Notes: generated from the sequence alone by a model not told the origin. Counted from the first letter of the stretch, positions 14,367 through 23,717 are shown. The stretch: 30,503 bases of DNA from JBBTUF01 sp038063855 (GCA_038063855.1 JBBTUF010000043.1:1-30503), one strand, 5' to 3'. Made by a program: numbers and translations.

Positions 14367-15979
14367 TGAATTGACAGTGAAATAACAAATGGCAAATCAA
14401 ATGCAACCTTGGCTTCACTTACTAAATCTGTCGGCGTGGGAATAATTTTCGTCTTTACAAAAGAACTTTTTTGTAAATTATTTATATACTGAAGATATAT
14501 ATCTCGACGAATTGCTGTGCCACCGATTTTTATTTGCGCTGTATTGTCGGCCATTTCATTATATAAAAAAGTGTTCAATACAATTCCTGGAACTACCCGC
14601 CCCAATAAATCTTCTACGGGGGCTACAATTTTGGGTTTTGCGCCCTCAAAACTCATAAACGCATTCACTACATTGTTGACACTATCAACCTCTTTTTCGC
14701 CTCTTTGTATTACTGTATATGTTTCATTTGATTTCATAGATGAAAATTGCGATTCAAGAGCACCAATTTGAAATTGCAAGAAGAAATACGATGGCAAAAG
14801 TAATATCGTTGCGATAACCCCAACAACCCCACTATACGCCCCGACAAATATTAAAAAACGGCGCCACACTTCAAATCGTAAATCAGCTTTATAATTTTCT
14901 GGCAAGAGATTCGACATTTCATGATGACTTTCAAATACATTGCCTCCACCACGAAGGGTAAGACCAAGTGCCGTTCCATATTGAAGTGACATATGCGCTG
15001 ACATCGGAGGAATATATTGGTTGAGCTTAAAAATATTATTCCAAATATCCGCACGCTCAACTGGCAGATTCAACTCAGTTGCTAAAAATTCTGGCAACCC
15101 TTTTAAGTGCGCATCGCCCCCACATAAATATATTTTTGTAATTTGTGGCTCTCCTGTTTGCGTTAGATGTTCCCAATAATTAATGTGTTTTTTTGCTTCA
15201 TCTTCCAGTGCTGTTAAAATATGCGACAAACCTTTAATAATTTCCTCGGAAGAAAAATCAAGCCCTCGATCGATCTTAATTTCAGAAGCTTTCTGGGGGC
15301 TTACCTGTAACGACTCCTGCAACGCTAAATCAATATCGCGCCCACCAACTTTAATAGTTGAAGTGTATTGAACGATGCCTCGGTACACAATTGAAAAAGT
15401 TGTTCTCGTACGACCAATATCCCCCACGATTACTGCCTCAATTGAACTCGAGGGCACTACCGCTCGTGCAATCGCTTGCGATTCAAGCTCGCATACAATC
15501 GGTATAAATCCTGCTTTTTGAATAACATTAATGTATGCATCAACAATTTTTTTTGGATATGCAGTAAGAGCAATATTCATTTCAGTAGTATCTTTCTTTC
15601 CATGAGGTAAAACTTGAAAATCAAAATATAATTCATTTTGTGCAATAGGGATATGATCTTCAAGCTGAAACTCAAGCGCTTGACGTATTTCTTCCTGTGG
15701 CACTGTCTGCATTTTGATACGACGCAAGAAGCCATGTTCTTCTGGCAAAGAAAGAATTATATATGGATGAGTTTTTCGATATGGATGTAGAGCTGTCTTT
15801 AATGTCTGTATCACATCATCACTCTGTATAATCTCGCCCGATTCAATACTTCCCTTTTTAAAAGTATGCTCTCCAGAAAAAATAATCTTGCGACGACCGT
15901 GCCGCAACCCAAGATTTAAGAATTTGAAAGATTCGTCAGAAATATCGACGCCAATCGATGGGAACGAAAATGGCTTCAT
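14363..15979 (-). CDS. PilM-PilN fusion protein, cassette copy 1
   Basis: A 538-residue protein joining two normally separate pilus components. Residues 1-354 are PilM, an actin-like cytoplasmic ATPase-fold protein (SIGVDISDESFKFLNLG, GDIGRTRTTFSIVYRG, KVGGRDIDLAL, LCGGDAHLKGLPEF). Residues 355-538 are PilN: a short N-terminal MSNLLPENYK that docks on PilM, a membrane helix at about 380-404, then the outward-facing domain. In copy 2 the same two parts are separate genes of 351 and 183 residues, split by a TGA and a short spacer. Here the stop is gone and an in-frame ATG remains at the junction (14917). A TAAAAT box 7 nt before the start ATG is conserved in both copies. Confidence 0.9.
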   Translation of the reverse strand: MKPFSFPSIGVDISDESFKFLNLGLRHGRRKIIFSGEHTFKKGSIESGEIIQSDDVIQTLKTALHPYRKTHPYIILSLPEEHGFLRRIKMQTVPQEEIRQALEFQLEDHIPIAQNELYFDFQVLPHGKKDTTEMNIALTAYPKKIVDAYINVIQKAGFIPIVCELESQAIARAVVPSSSIEAVIVGDIGRTRTTFSIVYRGIVQYTSTIKVGGRDIDLALQESLQVSPQKASEIKIDRGLDFSSEEIIKGLSHILTALEDEAKKHINYWEHLTQTGEPQITKIYLCGGDAHLKGLPEFLATELNLPVERADIWNNIFKLNQYIPPMSAHMSLQYGTALGLTLRGGGNVFESHHEMSNLLPENYKADLRFEVWRRFLIFVGAYSGVVGVIATILLLPSYFFLQFQIGALESQFSSMKSNETYTVIQRGEKEVDSVNNVVNAFMSFEGAKPKIVAPVEDLLGRVVPGIVLNTFLYNEMADNTAQIKIGGTAIRRDIYLQYINNLQKSSFVKTKIIPTPTDLVSEAKVAFDLPFVISLSIQ

Positions 15980-16024
15980 GTGCTTTATTTTAGCGTATCT
16001 TGTGAGATGCTGGTAGGTATATTG

Positions 16025-18310
16025 CTACGGAACTTCTTGAAAACTCGTGATCGTAAGTTGAGCGAGTGGCTGCGTGCCACCATCTTCACTGTATGGATTT
16101 ATCAAGCCAGAATCAAATGTAACCGTTGCATTATTTTCAAGTACAATACGTGCCGCGGCAAGCGCTTTCCCCTGCATATTGTTCTTAACGCCGATACCTC
16201 CTCGAAATGCAAAGTAGACTGACCCCGATGAATTATTGCCAAGCTCAATCGCATAGGGAGGTTCAACATTTTTTGCGTACGAGGTAACAAACATCCCACT
16301 GCTCCCGTTTGTGGTTGTCGCGCCATAAATCTGTGCGTTATTTACGACAGAAATAGTTCCGTCAACCAATATATGAGCGGACGGAATAGAGCTTGGATCA
16401 GAACAAGGTGCCGGGCAATGAATTCTAATTATTGAATTATTTTCAATTGTAAGATCTCCTGTGATTCTCAAAACATAACATGGCTTACCCAACGCTCCAT
16501 TCATTTCATTGTACTGGCACTTGCCCGTAACAACATCTTGACCAACACTGTTTGTAGCAAGGCCAGTGATTTCAAGTATGGCATCATTCTTTACATTCAG
16601 ATCTCCGTCAATAACACCTGCGTAATACGTCGGCCCCGGAAATAACGTCGTTCCAGAAGTAAGAGAAATATTACCGGGTGTGGTTGTACCGAGCGATGAC
16701 ACCTTCTTTCGCAACTCGCGATACTTTGCAAAATTAAACGGGCCAATTATTTTTGATGCGGGCGGCTGGTTGATATTACTCGTATCAGTTGAATTCATCC
16801 ATTTGCAATGGCCTGATGCCGTGTTCAAACACGTAACTCCAGCGGCAGTAACGGCTTGCGACCCGCCAATACCAACACCATTATAATATGCATCATTTCC
16901 TACATCGATACCGGTAAGATACTGCGCTTTCGCATCTACCGATATATTAAGATTGCCTGCAACGCCATCGATCTTTGTTTGTGTTTTACCTAAATAAATT
17001 TTTAATGCAATATCTCTATCGCTAAAAGCAACAACATTTGGTAATTGTGTATTGAAATTTGCGAATTGAACAAAAAGAGGTTGTGGGCCAGTTATTTGTG
17101 CTTTGTATTGCAAGGTGTCTGGCACACTATAATAATCGGCATCTGCATCGTACCCTCCGTCGAGACCAGCGACTTGCCAACCCGCAGTACCCGACAAACA
17201 CCCGCTCCCCGTACACGGTGAATCAAACACAACCCAATATTTCTCATTCAGAATAAGTGGTTTGCTCGAAGCATAATTCATAGCAACCGGAACCCATTCA
17301 AAATTTCCACCCGAATCATAAAAATCAGAAATTGCAATGACACCGCTTTGTACATACCCGCTCGTCGCAGGAAAGTCGCGGCACGATGAACTTGCTGCAG
17401 TACATGCATTTCCTGTAGCTGAATCTACTCGCCGATTTGGATAAATAAACACCGGCAATGAAACATTAATCGCACCAACTCGTTTTATATACACGTCCAG
17501 CTGAATCATGTCGGCTGTTATATTTGGCACAAATGATTGAGCAACATCGAGATTCGATGCGTCTTTTCCTATATTAAAACTACACACCGTACCCCCACCA
17601 CCATTGCAAGTCGCCACATCGGAATCTGTAATGCTGGCATTGTGCGAAATCCATGGTGAACTACCAATTCCTTTTGCTATGACTGCAGTTCCGTCAACAA
17701 TCGGACTTCCACTGTCTACAACAATATCACTATCTGAAAAAATACTGCCCAACCCCGGCCCCGCAGATGAATTTACTACAGAATTGTTCCCCAATTGGAG
17801 CCCTAAATATCCTATCTGTACTGGATTGTCGACATGTACAAGCCCGGAACCCGATGCAATATCAAAATTAACTTTCGTATTTCGATAACGACCAAATTCT
17901 TGACCTTGCGCTTGTATTGTATAGCTAAGAGTAGAAAGATCACCATCAGAATCAGTAAGTGTAATACCTACTACGCCATTGTTGAGAGCTACCGTATACG
18001 GCGTGCCAAGTGCGGGCTTTGCAAATGTAACTTGAGACATACGATATAATGCATCTTCAGAGCCTGATTCGGAAGTTGCAAACGATCGAGAGCCCAAAAT
18101 TAATTCATTTGCTGCCTGAATTTGCGTAATTCCAATCGCTACAAAAGTTCCGATCACAATAAGCGATAATACAACGAAAAATATCACCGCGCTAAATGCG
18201 GCTTGCCCGCGTCGCCCCGCTTCGACGCGAGGCGAGCGCGAGGCGCGCCCGCGTCGTCGCGAGGCGCGCCCTTCTTGCATATTCAGTGAAACAAATTTAT
18301 TTGGTTTCAT
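16025..18310 (-). CDS. Large pilin-like surface protein, cassette copy 1
   Basis: About 761 residues from the ATG at 18310. The leader is short and basic, then GQAAFSAVIFFVVLSLIVIG forms a membrane helix followed by TSESGSEDALYRM, a PilX-like prepilin N-terminus. The exported part is Ser/Thr/Gly/Asn-rich. It has a beta-sandwich-like region (DVAQSFVPNITAD ... YWVVFDSPCTGSGC) and a C-terminal parallel-beta region (HILVDGTISVVNNAQIYG, MFVTSYA), and ends NPYSEDGGTQP plus a last strand. An in-frame ATG at 18400 would place 30 hydrophobic residues before the basic leader, so I prefer 18310. It is probably a pilus-tip or surface adhesin. The leader contains the GC-rich repeat at 18237-18271. Confidence 0.78.
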   Translation of the reverse strand: MKPNKFVSLNMQEGRASRRRGRASRSPRVEAGRRGQAAFSAVIFFVVLSLIVIGTFVAIGITQIQAANELILGSRSFATSESGSEDALYRMSQVTFAKPALGTPYTVALNNGVVGITLTDSDGDLSTLSYTIQAQGQEFGRYRNTKVNFDIASGSGLVHVDNPVQIGYLGLQLGNNSVVNSSAGPGLGSIFSDSDIVVDSGSPIVDGTAVIAKGIGSSPWISHNASITDSDVATCNGGGGTVCSFNIGKDASNLDVAQSFVPNITADMIQLDVYIKRVGAINVSLPVFIYPNRRVDSATGNACTAASSSCRDFPATSGYVQSGVIAISDFYDSGGNFEWVPVAMNYASSKPLILNEKYWVVFDSPCTGSGCLSGTAGWQVAGLDGGYDADADYYSVPDTLQYKAQITGPQPLFVQFANFNTQLPNVVAFSDRDIALKIYLGKTQTKIDGVAGNLNISVDAKAQYLTGIDVGNDAYYNGVGIGGSQAVTAAGVTCLNTASGHCKWMNSTDTSNINQPPASKIIGPFNFAKYRELRKKVSSLGTTTPGNISLTSGTTLFPGPTYYAGVIDGDLNVKNDAILEITGLATNSVGQDVVTGKCQYNEMNGALGKPCYVLRITGDLTIENNSIIRIHCPAPCSDPSSIPSAHILVDGTISVVNNAQIYGATTTNGSSGMFVTSYAKNVEPPYAIELGNNSSGSVYFAFRGGIGVKNNMQGKALAAARIVLENNATVTFDSGLINPYSEDGGTQPLAQLTITSFQEVP
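18237..18271. repeat. In-frame 21-bp periodic GC-rich repeat in a pilin leader
   Basis: The 14-mer CGCGAGGCGCGCCC occurs at 18237-18250 and 18258-18271, exactly 21 bp (seven codons) apart. It encodes GRASR twice in the basic leader. A similar pair at the same spacing lies at 28251-28285 in the leader of a paralog. The third paralog (20886-23153) lacks it. GC content is far above that of the flanking sequence. Confidence 0.75.
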
Positions 18311-18404
18311 AAAATTCCCAGACACCAGAACCAAGTTCCTACTTGCCCAAGCTAATTTCTGTTGCGCAGATAGAACTACGGTGGCAAAAATATAGCTCAT
18401 AGAT

Positions 18405-18737
18405 CTAAGGCTTGAATGGATTTTTTACAGACAAATTGTCTCCAGAATGCTCCAAAGCGCTTGCCCGTTTTTCTAAAATTTCTCTCGCCTGATTTAATGG
18501 ACCACTCCGAATACTCTCAATCGAATTCTCAACGCTTGCGTCATATATAACACTCTGCAATTGTTGAACTTTCCCAAAAAATATATACCCATCAAAAAGC
18601 AACATCCCCGACAGCAATAAAACTAAAAACACAATTGAACCCTCCCATATAAGCTTCCTGTCTGGCACAAGCCCAAAAGAAGGTTTCTTGTGCGGCATTT
18701 TTAAATTAAATTTAAAATATGAGAATATGGATTTCAT
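18405..18737 (-). CDS. 110-residue single-span protein of pilus cassette copy 2
   Basis: Paralog of the 13543-13875 protein with identical length and layout: a cytoplasmic MKSIFSYFKFNLKMPHKKP, a membrane helix at about residues 31-53, then FGKVQQLQ, SGPLNQAREILEKRASALEHSG and the ending NLSVKNPFKP. Its start overlaps the pilO stop. The large surface-protein gene of cassette copy 1 follows, so the two cassettes may form one long transcript. The strict conservation of the last 15 residues between copies suggests a binding site there. Confidence 0.75.
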   Translation of the reverse strand: MKSIFSYFKFNLKMPHKKPSFGLVPDRKLIWEGSIVFLVLLLSGMLLFDGYIFFGKVQQLQSVIYDASVENSIESIRSGPLNQAREILEKRASALEHSGDNLSVKNPFKP

Positions 18738-19228
18738 AGCGGTTGTAATTTTAGTAAAATATTTGCCGACATATTCTCTCCACTCCCCTGCAATGCGACT
18801 GACTGCACCCGAATTAAAATTGAATCATTTTCGATCTCGCGTAAAAACCTCGTAATATTCTGATACGTGCCTGAAACTGTAATTTGTGAACTTGGTGCAA
18901 TAGCTGTTGGAGTACTAATAATCGTATGTATGAGAGTATTGCGTTTTGCTAACATTTCAATGAAGATAATATAACTTAATACAGGTTCCGGCTTAAAAAA
19001 TACGCTACGAATTTTTTTAAGATCTTCGGAATTTTTTTCGAAATCAGGCTCAATATTCACACGATATGCATTATTTTGATCATTCAATGATTGTATATTT
19101 ATTTTTGTTTGAAAAAATCGATCAATAAGTGGCGATACCTCATATTGCCAAAAATATATATACCCTCCGAAAAGAAAGCCCACTACGAACACGACGATAG
19201 TTATAGTTATAAAAAATTGTAATTTCAT
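18734..19228 (-). CDS. PilO-like protein, cassette copy 2
   Basis: 164 residues, the same length as copy 1. It has an N-terminal membrane helix (residues 6-27), a coiled-coil-like region (RFFQTKINIQSLNDQNNAYR), then SGTYQNITRFLREIENDSIL and IRVQSVALQGSGENMSAN, nearly identical to copy 1. It overlaps pilN and the 110-residue gene by four nt each. Assignment to PilO is by fold pattern and by its position after pilM-pilN. Confidence 0.82.
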   Translation of the reverse strand: MKLQFFITITIVVFVVGFLFGGYIYFWQYEVSPLIDRFFQTKINIQSLNDQNNAYRVNIEPDFEKNSEDLKKIRSVFFKPEPVLSYIIFIEMLAKRNTLIHTIISTPTAIAPSSQITVSGTYQNITRFLREIENDSILIRVQSVALQGSGENMSANILLKLQPL

Positions 19229-19776
19229 TTTCCTACACTTGAAATTATAAATGATAAATTGAAAGCTATATTTGTTTCTTTTTTCAATTCTTCCGCCGAA
19301 GGATTAATTGCAGTCTGTACAAAACGACTCTTTCGCACATTCTCTATGAAACTAATATAAATATCGCGTTGCGTTGCAGTACCACTTATCTGCACTTGTG
19401 CGGTACCGTCTGGCTTTTCTGCATAACTAAACGAACTCAACACCACCCCAGGCAAAACTCTACCTAATAAATCATCGAGGATAACTACAATATTTGGTTT
19501 TGCACTTTCAAAACCTACCAATACACCAACCATGCTATTTGCTGCTTTGACATTTCGATCTCCTTGCTGTGTCTTACGATAACTTTCGCTCGATTGTGTT
19601 GATTTTAATTGTGTTTCTAGGATACCTATTTGAAATTGCAAGAAAAAATACGATGGCAATAATAGCATCACCGAAATAATTCCAACAATTCCAAGATACG
19701 TACCAAAAAATATCAAAAAGCGCCGCCACGCTTCGAGCTGTAAATTTCGTTTATAATATTCGGGTAGCAAATTCAT
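19225..19776 (-). CDS. PilN-like protein, cassette copy 2
   Basis: A 183-residue bitopic protein. The N-terminal MNLLPEYYKRNLQLEAWRR corresponds to the PilN peptide that binds a groove in PilM (family knowledge). A membrane helix follows at about residues 20-44, then a coiled region and a ferredoxin-like external domain (VLPGVVLSSFSYAEKPDG, VQISGTATQRDIYISFIENV). The ATG at 19776 follows the pilM stop by nine nt, with GAGG just upstream as an SD. The matching segment is fused to PilM in copy 1. Confidence 0.87.
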   Translation of the reverse strand: MNLLPEYYKRNLQLEAWRRFLIFFGTYLGIVGIISVMLLLPSYFFLQFQIGILETQLKSTQSSESYRKTQQGDRNVKAANSMVGVLVGFESAKPNIVVILDDLLGRVLPGVVLSSFSYAEKPDGTAQVQISGTATQRDIYISFIENVRKSRFVQTAINPSAEELKKETNIAFNLSFIISSVGK

Positions 19777-19785
19777 GATGTAGCC

Positions 19786-20841
19786 TCATTCGATAAATAA
19801 ATCATCATCTCCACGAAGTGCAAGACCGAGTGCCGTCCCGTATTGTAGTATTTTATGTGCGTTCATAGGAGGAATGTATTTATTAAGCTCAAAAATATTT
19901 TCACCGATACGCGCCCGTTCTACTGATATACCGAGCTCCGTAGCTAAAAATTCTGGTAAACCTTTTAAGTGTGCATCGCCACCGCATAAATATGCTTTCG
20001 TAATTGTCTGCTCACCTGCCTCTGCGCGATGCTCCCAAAAACTAATTTGCCGTTTTGCCTCTTCTTTCAAAACACCAAGAGCCGGAGAAAGACTTTTAAT
20101 AATGTCTTCAGACGAAAAATCGAATCCTCGACCAATTTTTACTTCAGAAGCTTGCTTTGCATCTATATGTAACGACTCCATTAAAATTGTATCGATATCT
20201 CGCCCACCTATTTTAATTGTTGATGTAAAGTGTACAACACCCCTATACACAATCGAAAAAGTTGTACGCGTACGACCAATGTCTCCTACGAGTACCACAC
20301 CGAGAGAACCTGCGGGCACAACCGCACGCGCTACTGCTTGCGATTCGAGTTCACATACAACAGGTATAAACCCGGCTTTTTCAATAACATCAATGTATGA
20401 ATCTATAATTTTTTTAGGATATGCGGTTACGGCAATCATCATCTCGGCTGTCAGCTTACTACCATGTGGCAAAACTTGAAAATCAAAATATAATTCATTC
20501 GGTGGAAATGGTATATGATCTTCAAGCTGAAACTCGAGCGCTTGTCGTATTTCTCCAAACGGCACGGTTTGCATTTTAATAAGTCGCAAAAAACCTTTTT
20601 CTTCGGGCAATGAGAGAATTATATACGGGCTTGTTCTGTGATATTGATATAAAGCAGTTTTTAATGCACTTGCCACATCTGCCGCCTGCATGATCTCGCC
20701 TGCCTCGATGCTTCCTTTTTTAAAATCATGATCTCCATAAAATGCAATTTCGCGCCGACCACGCCGCCACTCGAACCGTAAAAATTTGAAAGATTCGTCA
20801 GAAATATCAACGCCAATCGATGGAAACGAAAACGGCTTCAT
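19786..20841 (-). CDS. pilM: PilM-like actin-fold ATPase, cassette copy 2
   Basis: 351 residues from the ATG at 20841 (MKPFSFPSIGVDISDES). I preferred this start over the in-frame ATG at 20847 because copy 1 begins at the same residue and a TAAAAT box sits seven nt upstream in both copies. The phosphate-binding segments GVDISDESFKF and GDIGRTRTTFSIVY, and LCGGDAHLKGLPEFLATELG near the C-terminus, mark the FtsA/PilM group. PilM is cytoplasmic and couples the pilus motor side to PilN/PilO. It ends RGDDDLFIE with a TGA, in contrast to the read-through in copy 1. Confidence 0.92.
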   Translation of the reverse strand: MKPFSFPSIGVDISDESFKFLRFEWRRGRREIAFYGDHDFKKGSIEAGEIMQAADVASALKTALYQYHRTSPYIILSLPEEKGFLRLIKMQTVPFGEIRQALEFQLEDHIPFPPNELYFDFQVLPHGSKLTAEMMIAVTAYPKKIIDSYIDVIEKAGFIPVVCELESQAVARAVVPAGSLGVVLVGDIGRTRTTFSIVYRGVVHFTSTIKIGGRDIDTILMESLHIDAKQASEVKIGRGFDFSSEDIIKSLSPALGVLKEEAKRQISFWEHRAEAGEQTITKAYLCGGDAHLKGLPEFLATELGISVERARIGENIFELNKYIPPMNAHKILQYGTALGLALRGDDDLFIE

Positions 20842-20885
20842 ATGCATTATTTTACCGCATCTTATAAATTTTCAATAGGCACAGA

Positions 20886-23153
20886 CTACAAGCCCTCGCG
20901 AAAATCAGTTATTGATATCCCACCGATTGGTTGGACTCCTCCGTCTTCGCTGTATGGATTGATAAGACCTGCGTCAAAAGTAACTGTAGCGTTGTTTTGT
21001 AGCGATACAAAGGGTGCCGCAATTGCTTTTACAGTCATATTGTTCTCAACTAAAATCCCTCCTCGCATTGCATAGTAAACTGAACCGGAAATGTTGTTGA
21101 GCAAATCGATCGCATACGGACTTTTCACATAGGGCGCGTACGATGTTAAAAACATACCACTTTGACCACTTGATGTCGTTACCCCATGAATATCTGCATT
21201 GTTTTGAATTTTTATTTTACCATCGACTATAATGTGAGCTGATGGCGCATCGTCAGCGGCACACGGGGACGGACAGCTTACCGTTATTTCCCCACTATTG
21301 AGAACGTTCAAATCTCCCATTACTCTTAGCACGTAGCACTCTTTACCGGCTTTTCCATTCTGTTCATTGTACGGACACGTCGTAGAAGCGCCGCCAGAAT
21401 AATTACGACCTGTCAATTCAAGCCGAGCATAACCTTTTACGGTAAGGTCGCCGTCAATAACACCTTTGTTTATAATCGTTCCACCTGGTTTTACCTTGCC
21501 GGGCAAATAGGTTGTGGCACTTCCTGCGTTCCGCTGACCCAATGATGCATTAAGAATAACATCCCCCGTTGTAGTGCCCATGGAAGCAGCTTTTTTGCGT
21601 AATTCTCGATATTTAGTCATATCAAACGGCCCAATATTTTTTGATGATGGCGGATAGTTTGGATTACTTACATCATCGGCCCTTATATAATGACAGCCTT
21701 CATTAGAGTAAGGACTAAGATCCCCACATGGAACCGAATTCGCGAACACTGCAAAATTAGAAAGTGCAGACCCGGCCGTATTATAATAAGCGTCGTGAGC
21801 ATGAAGCCCATAAAGACCTTGCGCTTTTGCACTCCCTACAATATTAAGATCACCCCCAGCTGCAGATCCATCGATACTTGTCTGCGCCTCTCCCATAAAT
21901 ATTTTGAAGGCAGGATTTATATCTTCTTCCCAAAGATAATTATTCTCATTTCCCCAACCTCCTCCAAAATCACCACTGAAAGCGACGAGCCCTGGCTCGG
22001 GCCCAAAATACACTACTTTATGTTGCAATTTGTCGGGCACAAGATAATAGTCTTGTGAACCTAATACATATTTGTCAAGACCGGCGATTGACCACCCTGC
22101 CGTACCTGCTGAGCATCCTAATCTAGGACACTGAGAAATAAAAACAATCCAATATTTTTCATTGCTAAAAAGCGGCTCTTGCGTGCCAGTCTTAGTAAAA
22201 TCAACTATTGCCCAATTGTATGTAGTCTGACTAAGTAGACTTGTTTTAATACTACCGTAATACTTAACAGTACTCTGCTTCGGAAGATCTTCGCAATAAT
22301 CACTTAGATCAGTACACGGAATGTAACAATAGCAATCAAATGACCATTCTACGCGTTGATTACCATAAATCCTGACTAGTAAATCAGTCTGTATATTGCC
22401 AACTTTTTTTACAAAAAAATGAGCAGATTGAATATCAGCAGTTATATTTGGCACAAATGATTGCGCAATGGTGATATAAGGCAAAACATCAGGAAACCCA
22501 AGATCAATTGAATGGCCAGGAAGCTTTGCTTCTGCATCTGTAATATTTTCATTATGCATTAGATACGGCCACGGAGCATCACCAATACCCATGGCAACTG
22601 TCGCATCTCCATCAACATATGGTGCACCGCTTTCCCCAAAAATACTTCCATTTGAAAACACACTGCCCTTCCCTGAACCTTCTGACGACACGACTCCAGC
22701 ACCATTAAACATTTCTAGACCAAGATACCCAGACTGTACTGGATTGTCGACATGCACAAGACCAGATCCAGATGAAATATTAAAATTAATATTTGTATTG
22801 CGATGGCGACCTGATGCTTGACCTTGCACCTGTATTGAATAGCTCAAATTAGAAAGATCACCAACAGAATTTAATATTACATTTGCAGTACCTCCGTTGT
22901 TGAGAGTTACTGTATACGGTACCCCAACAACGGGCTTCGCAAAAGCAACTTGCGTCATGCGATACAGCGCGTCTTCAGTGCCTGATTCGGTAGTAGCAAG
23001 CGCTCGCTTTGCCAACAGTGCTTCGTTGGCGGCTTGAATTTGTGTGATGCCAAGCGTTGCAAACGTACCGATCACAATAAGCGAGAGCGAAACAAAAAAC
23101 AATACCATGCCAAGCGCAGCCTGGCCTCGTATTAAATTATTTTTGTCGCTCAT
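20886..23153 (-). CDS. Large pilin-like surface protein, cassette copy 2
   Basis: 755 residues. The short leader MSDKNNLIRG is followed by QAALGMVLFFVSLSLIVIG (membrane helix) and ATTESGTEDALYRM, as in its paralogs. The exported part has a beta-sandwich-like region (TIAQSFVPNITADIQSAHFF, KYWIVFISQCPRLGC) with several Cys pairs (for example CYCYIPC), then repeated NNA/NNM/NNI strands in a beta-helix-like C-terminal domain, and the ending NPYSEDGGVQP. It has no GC-rich repeat in the leader, so it shows the ancestral leader length. It is the first gene of the duplicated pilus region, with a TACAAT box eight nt before the ATG. Confidence 0.8.
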   Translation of the reverse strand: MSDKNNLIRGQAALGMVLFFVSLSLIVIGTFATLGITQIQAANEALLAKRALATTESGTEDALYRMTQVAFAKPVVGVPYTVTLNNGGTANVILNSVGDLSNLSYSIQVQGQASGRHRNTNINFNISSGSGLVHVDNPVQSGYLGLEMFNGAGVVSSEGSGKGSVFSNGSIFGESGAPYVDGDATVAMGIGDAPWPYLMHNENITDAEAKLPGHSIDLGFPDVLPYITIAQSFVPNITADIQSAHFFVKKVGNIQTDLLVRIYGNQRVEWSFDCYCYIPCTDLSDYCEDLPKQSTVKYYGSIKTSLLSQTTYNWAIVDFTKTGTQEPLFSNEKYWIVFISQCPRLGCSAGTAGWSIAGLDKYVLGSQDYYLVPDKLQHKVVYFGPEPGLVAFSGDFGGGWGNENNYLWEEDINPAFKIFMGEAQTSIDGSAAGGDLNIVGSAKAQGLYGLHAHDAYYNTAGSALSNFAVFANSVPCGDLSPYSNEGCHYIRADDVSNPNYPPSSKNIGPFDMTKYRELRKKAASMGTTTGDVILNASLGQRNAGSATTYLPGKVKPGGTIINKGVIDGDLTVKGYARLELTGRNYSGGASTTCPYNEQNGKAGKECYVLRVMGDLNVLNSGEITVSCPSPCAADDAPSAHIIVDGKIKIQNNADIHGVTTSSGQSGMFLTSYAPYVKSPYAIDLLNNISGSVYYAMRGGILVENNMTVKAIAAPFVSLQNNATVTFDAGLINPYSEDGGVQPIGGISITDFREGL

Positions 23154-23161
23154 GCATTTTT

Positions 23162-23191
23162 ATTGTACCCTATTTCTCAAAATAATTTGAG
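23162..23191 (-). promoter_or_regulatory. Probable start of the pilus operon transcript, with small inverted repeat
   Basis: On the minus strand a -10 box TACAAT (23162-23167) ends eight nt before the ATG at 23153. No good -35 box is seen. Instead CTCAAA-4-TTTGAG (23176-23191) lies where the -35 region should be, as expected for a promoter that needs an activator or is blocked by a repressor. Confidence 0.5.
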
Positions 23192-23243
23192 TGTGCCGCC
23201 TTTCTTCTGTACACCCCACTTTTTTATGCAATCGTATCTCGAT

Positions 23244-23267
23244 ACCACTACGATATATCGAAGTACT
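23244..23267. promoter_or_regulatory. Palindromic operator-like site between regulator and pilus operon
   Basis: This 24-bp site matches the palindrome at 23722-23745 at 21 of 24 positions; the 17 bases of its left side are identical. It lies about 77 bp upstream of the pilus -10 box. An extra half site TACCACTAC is at 23273-23281. Confidence 0.65.
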
Positions 23268-23285
23268 TACAATACCACTACAGCT

Positions 23286-23717
23286 CTACGCTTTTCTATA
23301 TTTTTTTATAAACTTGCTATTTTTATTGAAACCCCAACGCCCCCTACCCATTGGCGGCATGCCAAGGCGCACAAGCCACTCGAGCTCATCCCAAAATATT
23401 TTTTTTGCCCTATCAGCTTCAATCTGTTTTTGTATAACCAAAAATGCATTGTTTTGATTTGCTTTCCAAAACCGCGCCACCGTTGAAGGGCTTACTTTGA
23501 GTATCCGCTCAATATTCGCAAACGAATATTTTTTATTGATTAAATAAATAATCGCAAGGCGCTTTGCAAGCATCGTGCGCTCGGTAGAAGTAAGAAATTC
23601 TATAAGAAAATTCTCAAACTCTCGCCCTCGCCGAATTTTGGCGAGCACCTGAATGAACTCTTCTGTCATCTTTCGAAAATGTTTTTTCTTGAGTGGTTTT
23701 TGAGAAACGTGAGGCAT
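23286..23717 (-). CDS. TrpR/YerC-like transcriptional regulator
   Basis: A 143-residue protein. The core KMTEEFIQVLAKIRRGREFENFLIEFLT is the all-helical N-terminal part of the Trp-repressor family. TERTMLAKRLAIIYLINKKY and SFANIERILKVSPSTVARFWK give the helix-turn-helix, with VSPSTVARF as the recognition region. The basic N-terminus (KPLKKKHFRK) is extra, and so is the C-terminal tail. I chose the ATG at 23717 rather than 23756, because the longer form would be translated through its own -10 box and operator. The ligand need not be tryptophan, since YerC-type members are uncharacterised. The palindromes around the gene point to autoregulation and possibly control of the pilus operon. Confidence 0.85.
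   Translation of the reverse strand: MPHVSQKPLKKKHFRKMTEEFIQVLAKIRRGREFENFLIEFLTSTERTMLAKRLAIIYLINKKYSFANIERILKVSPSTVARFWKANQNNAFLVIQKQIEADRAKKIFWDELEWLVRLGMPPMGRGRWGFNKNSKFIKKYRKA

Noticed and set aside
18181..18271. Possible CRISPR array or tandem repeat locus from the GC-rich repeats
   Set aside because: There are only two 14-bp units with a 7-bp gap, inside a coding frame. No spacers of normal length and no cas genes are seen.
16025..18400. Longer start (18400) for the copy 1 large surface protein
   Set aside because: The extra 30 residues are hydrophobic and precede the basic leader, which would break the prepilin-like layout seen in both paralogs. The start at 18310 fits better.
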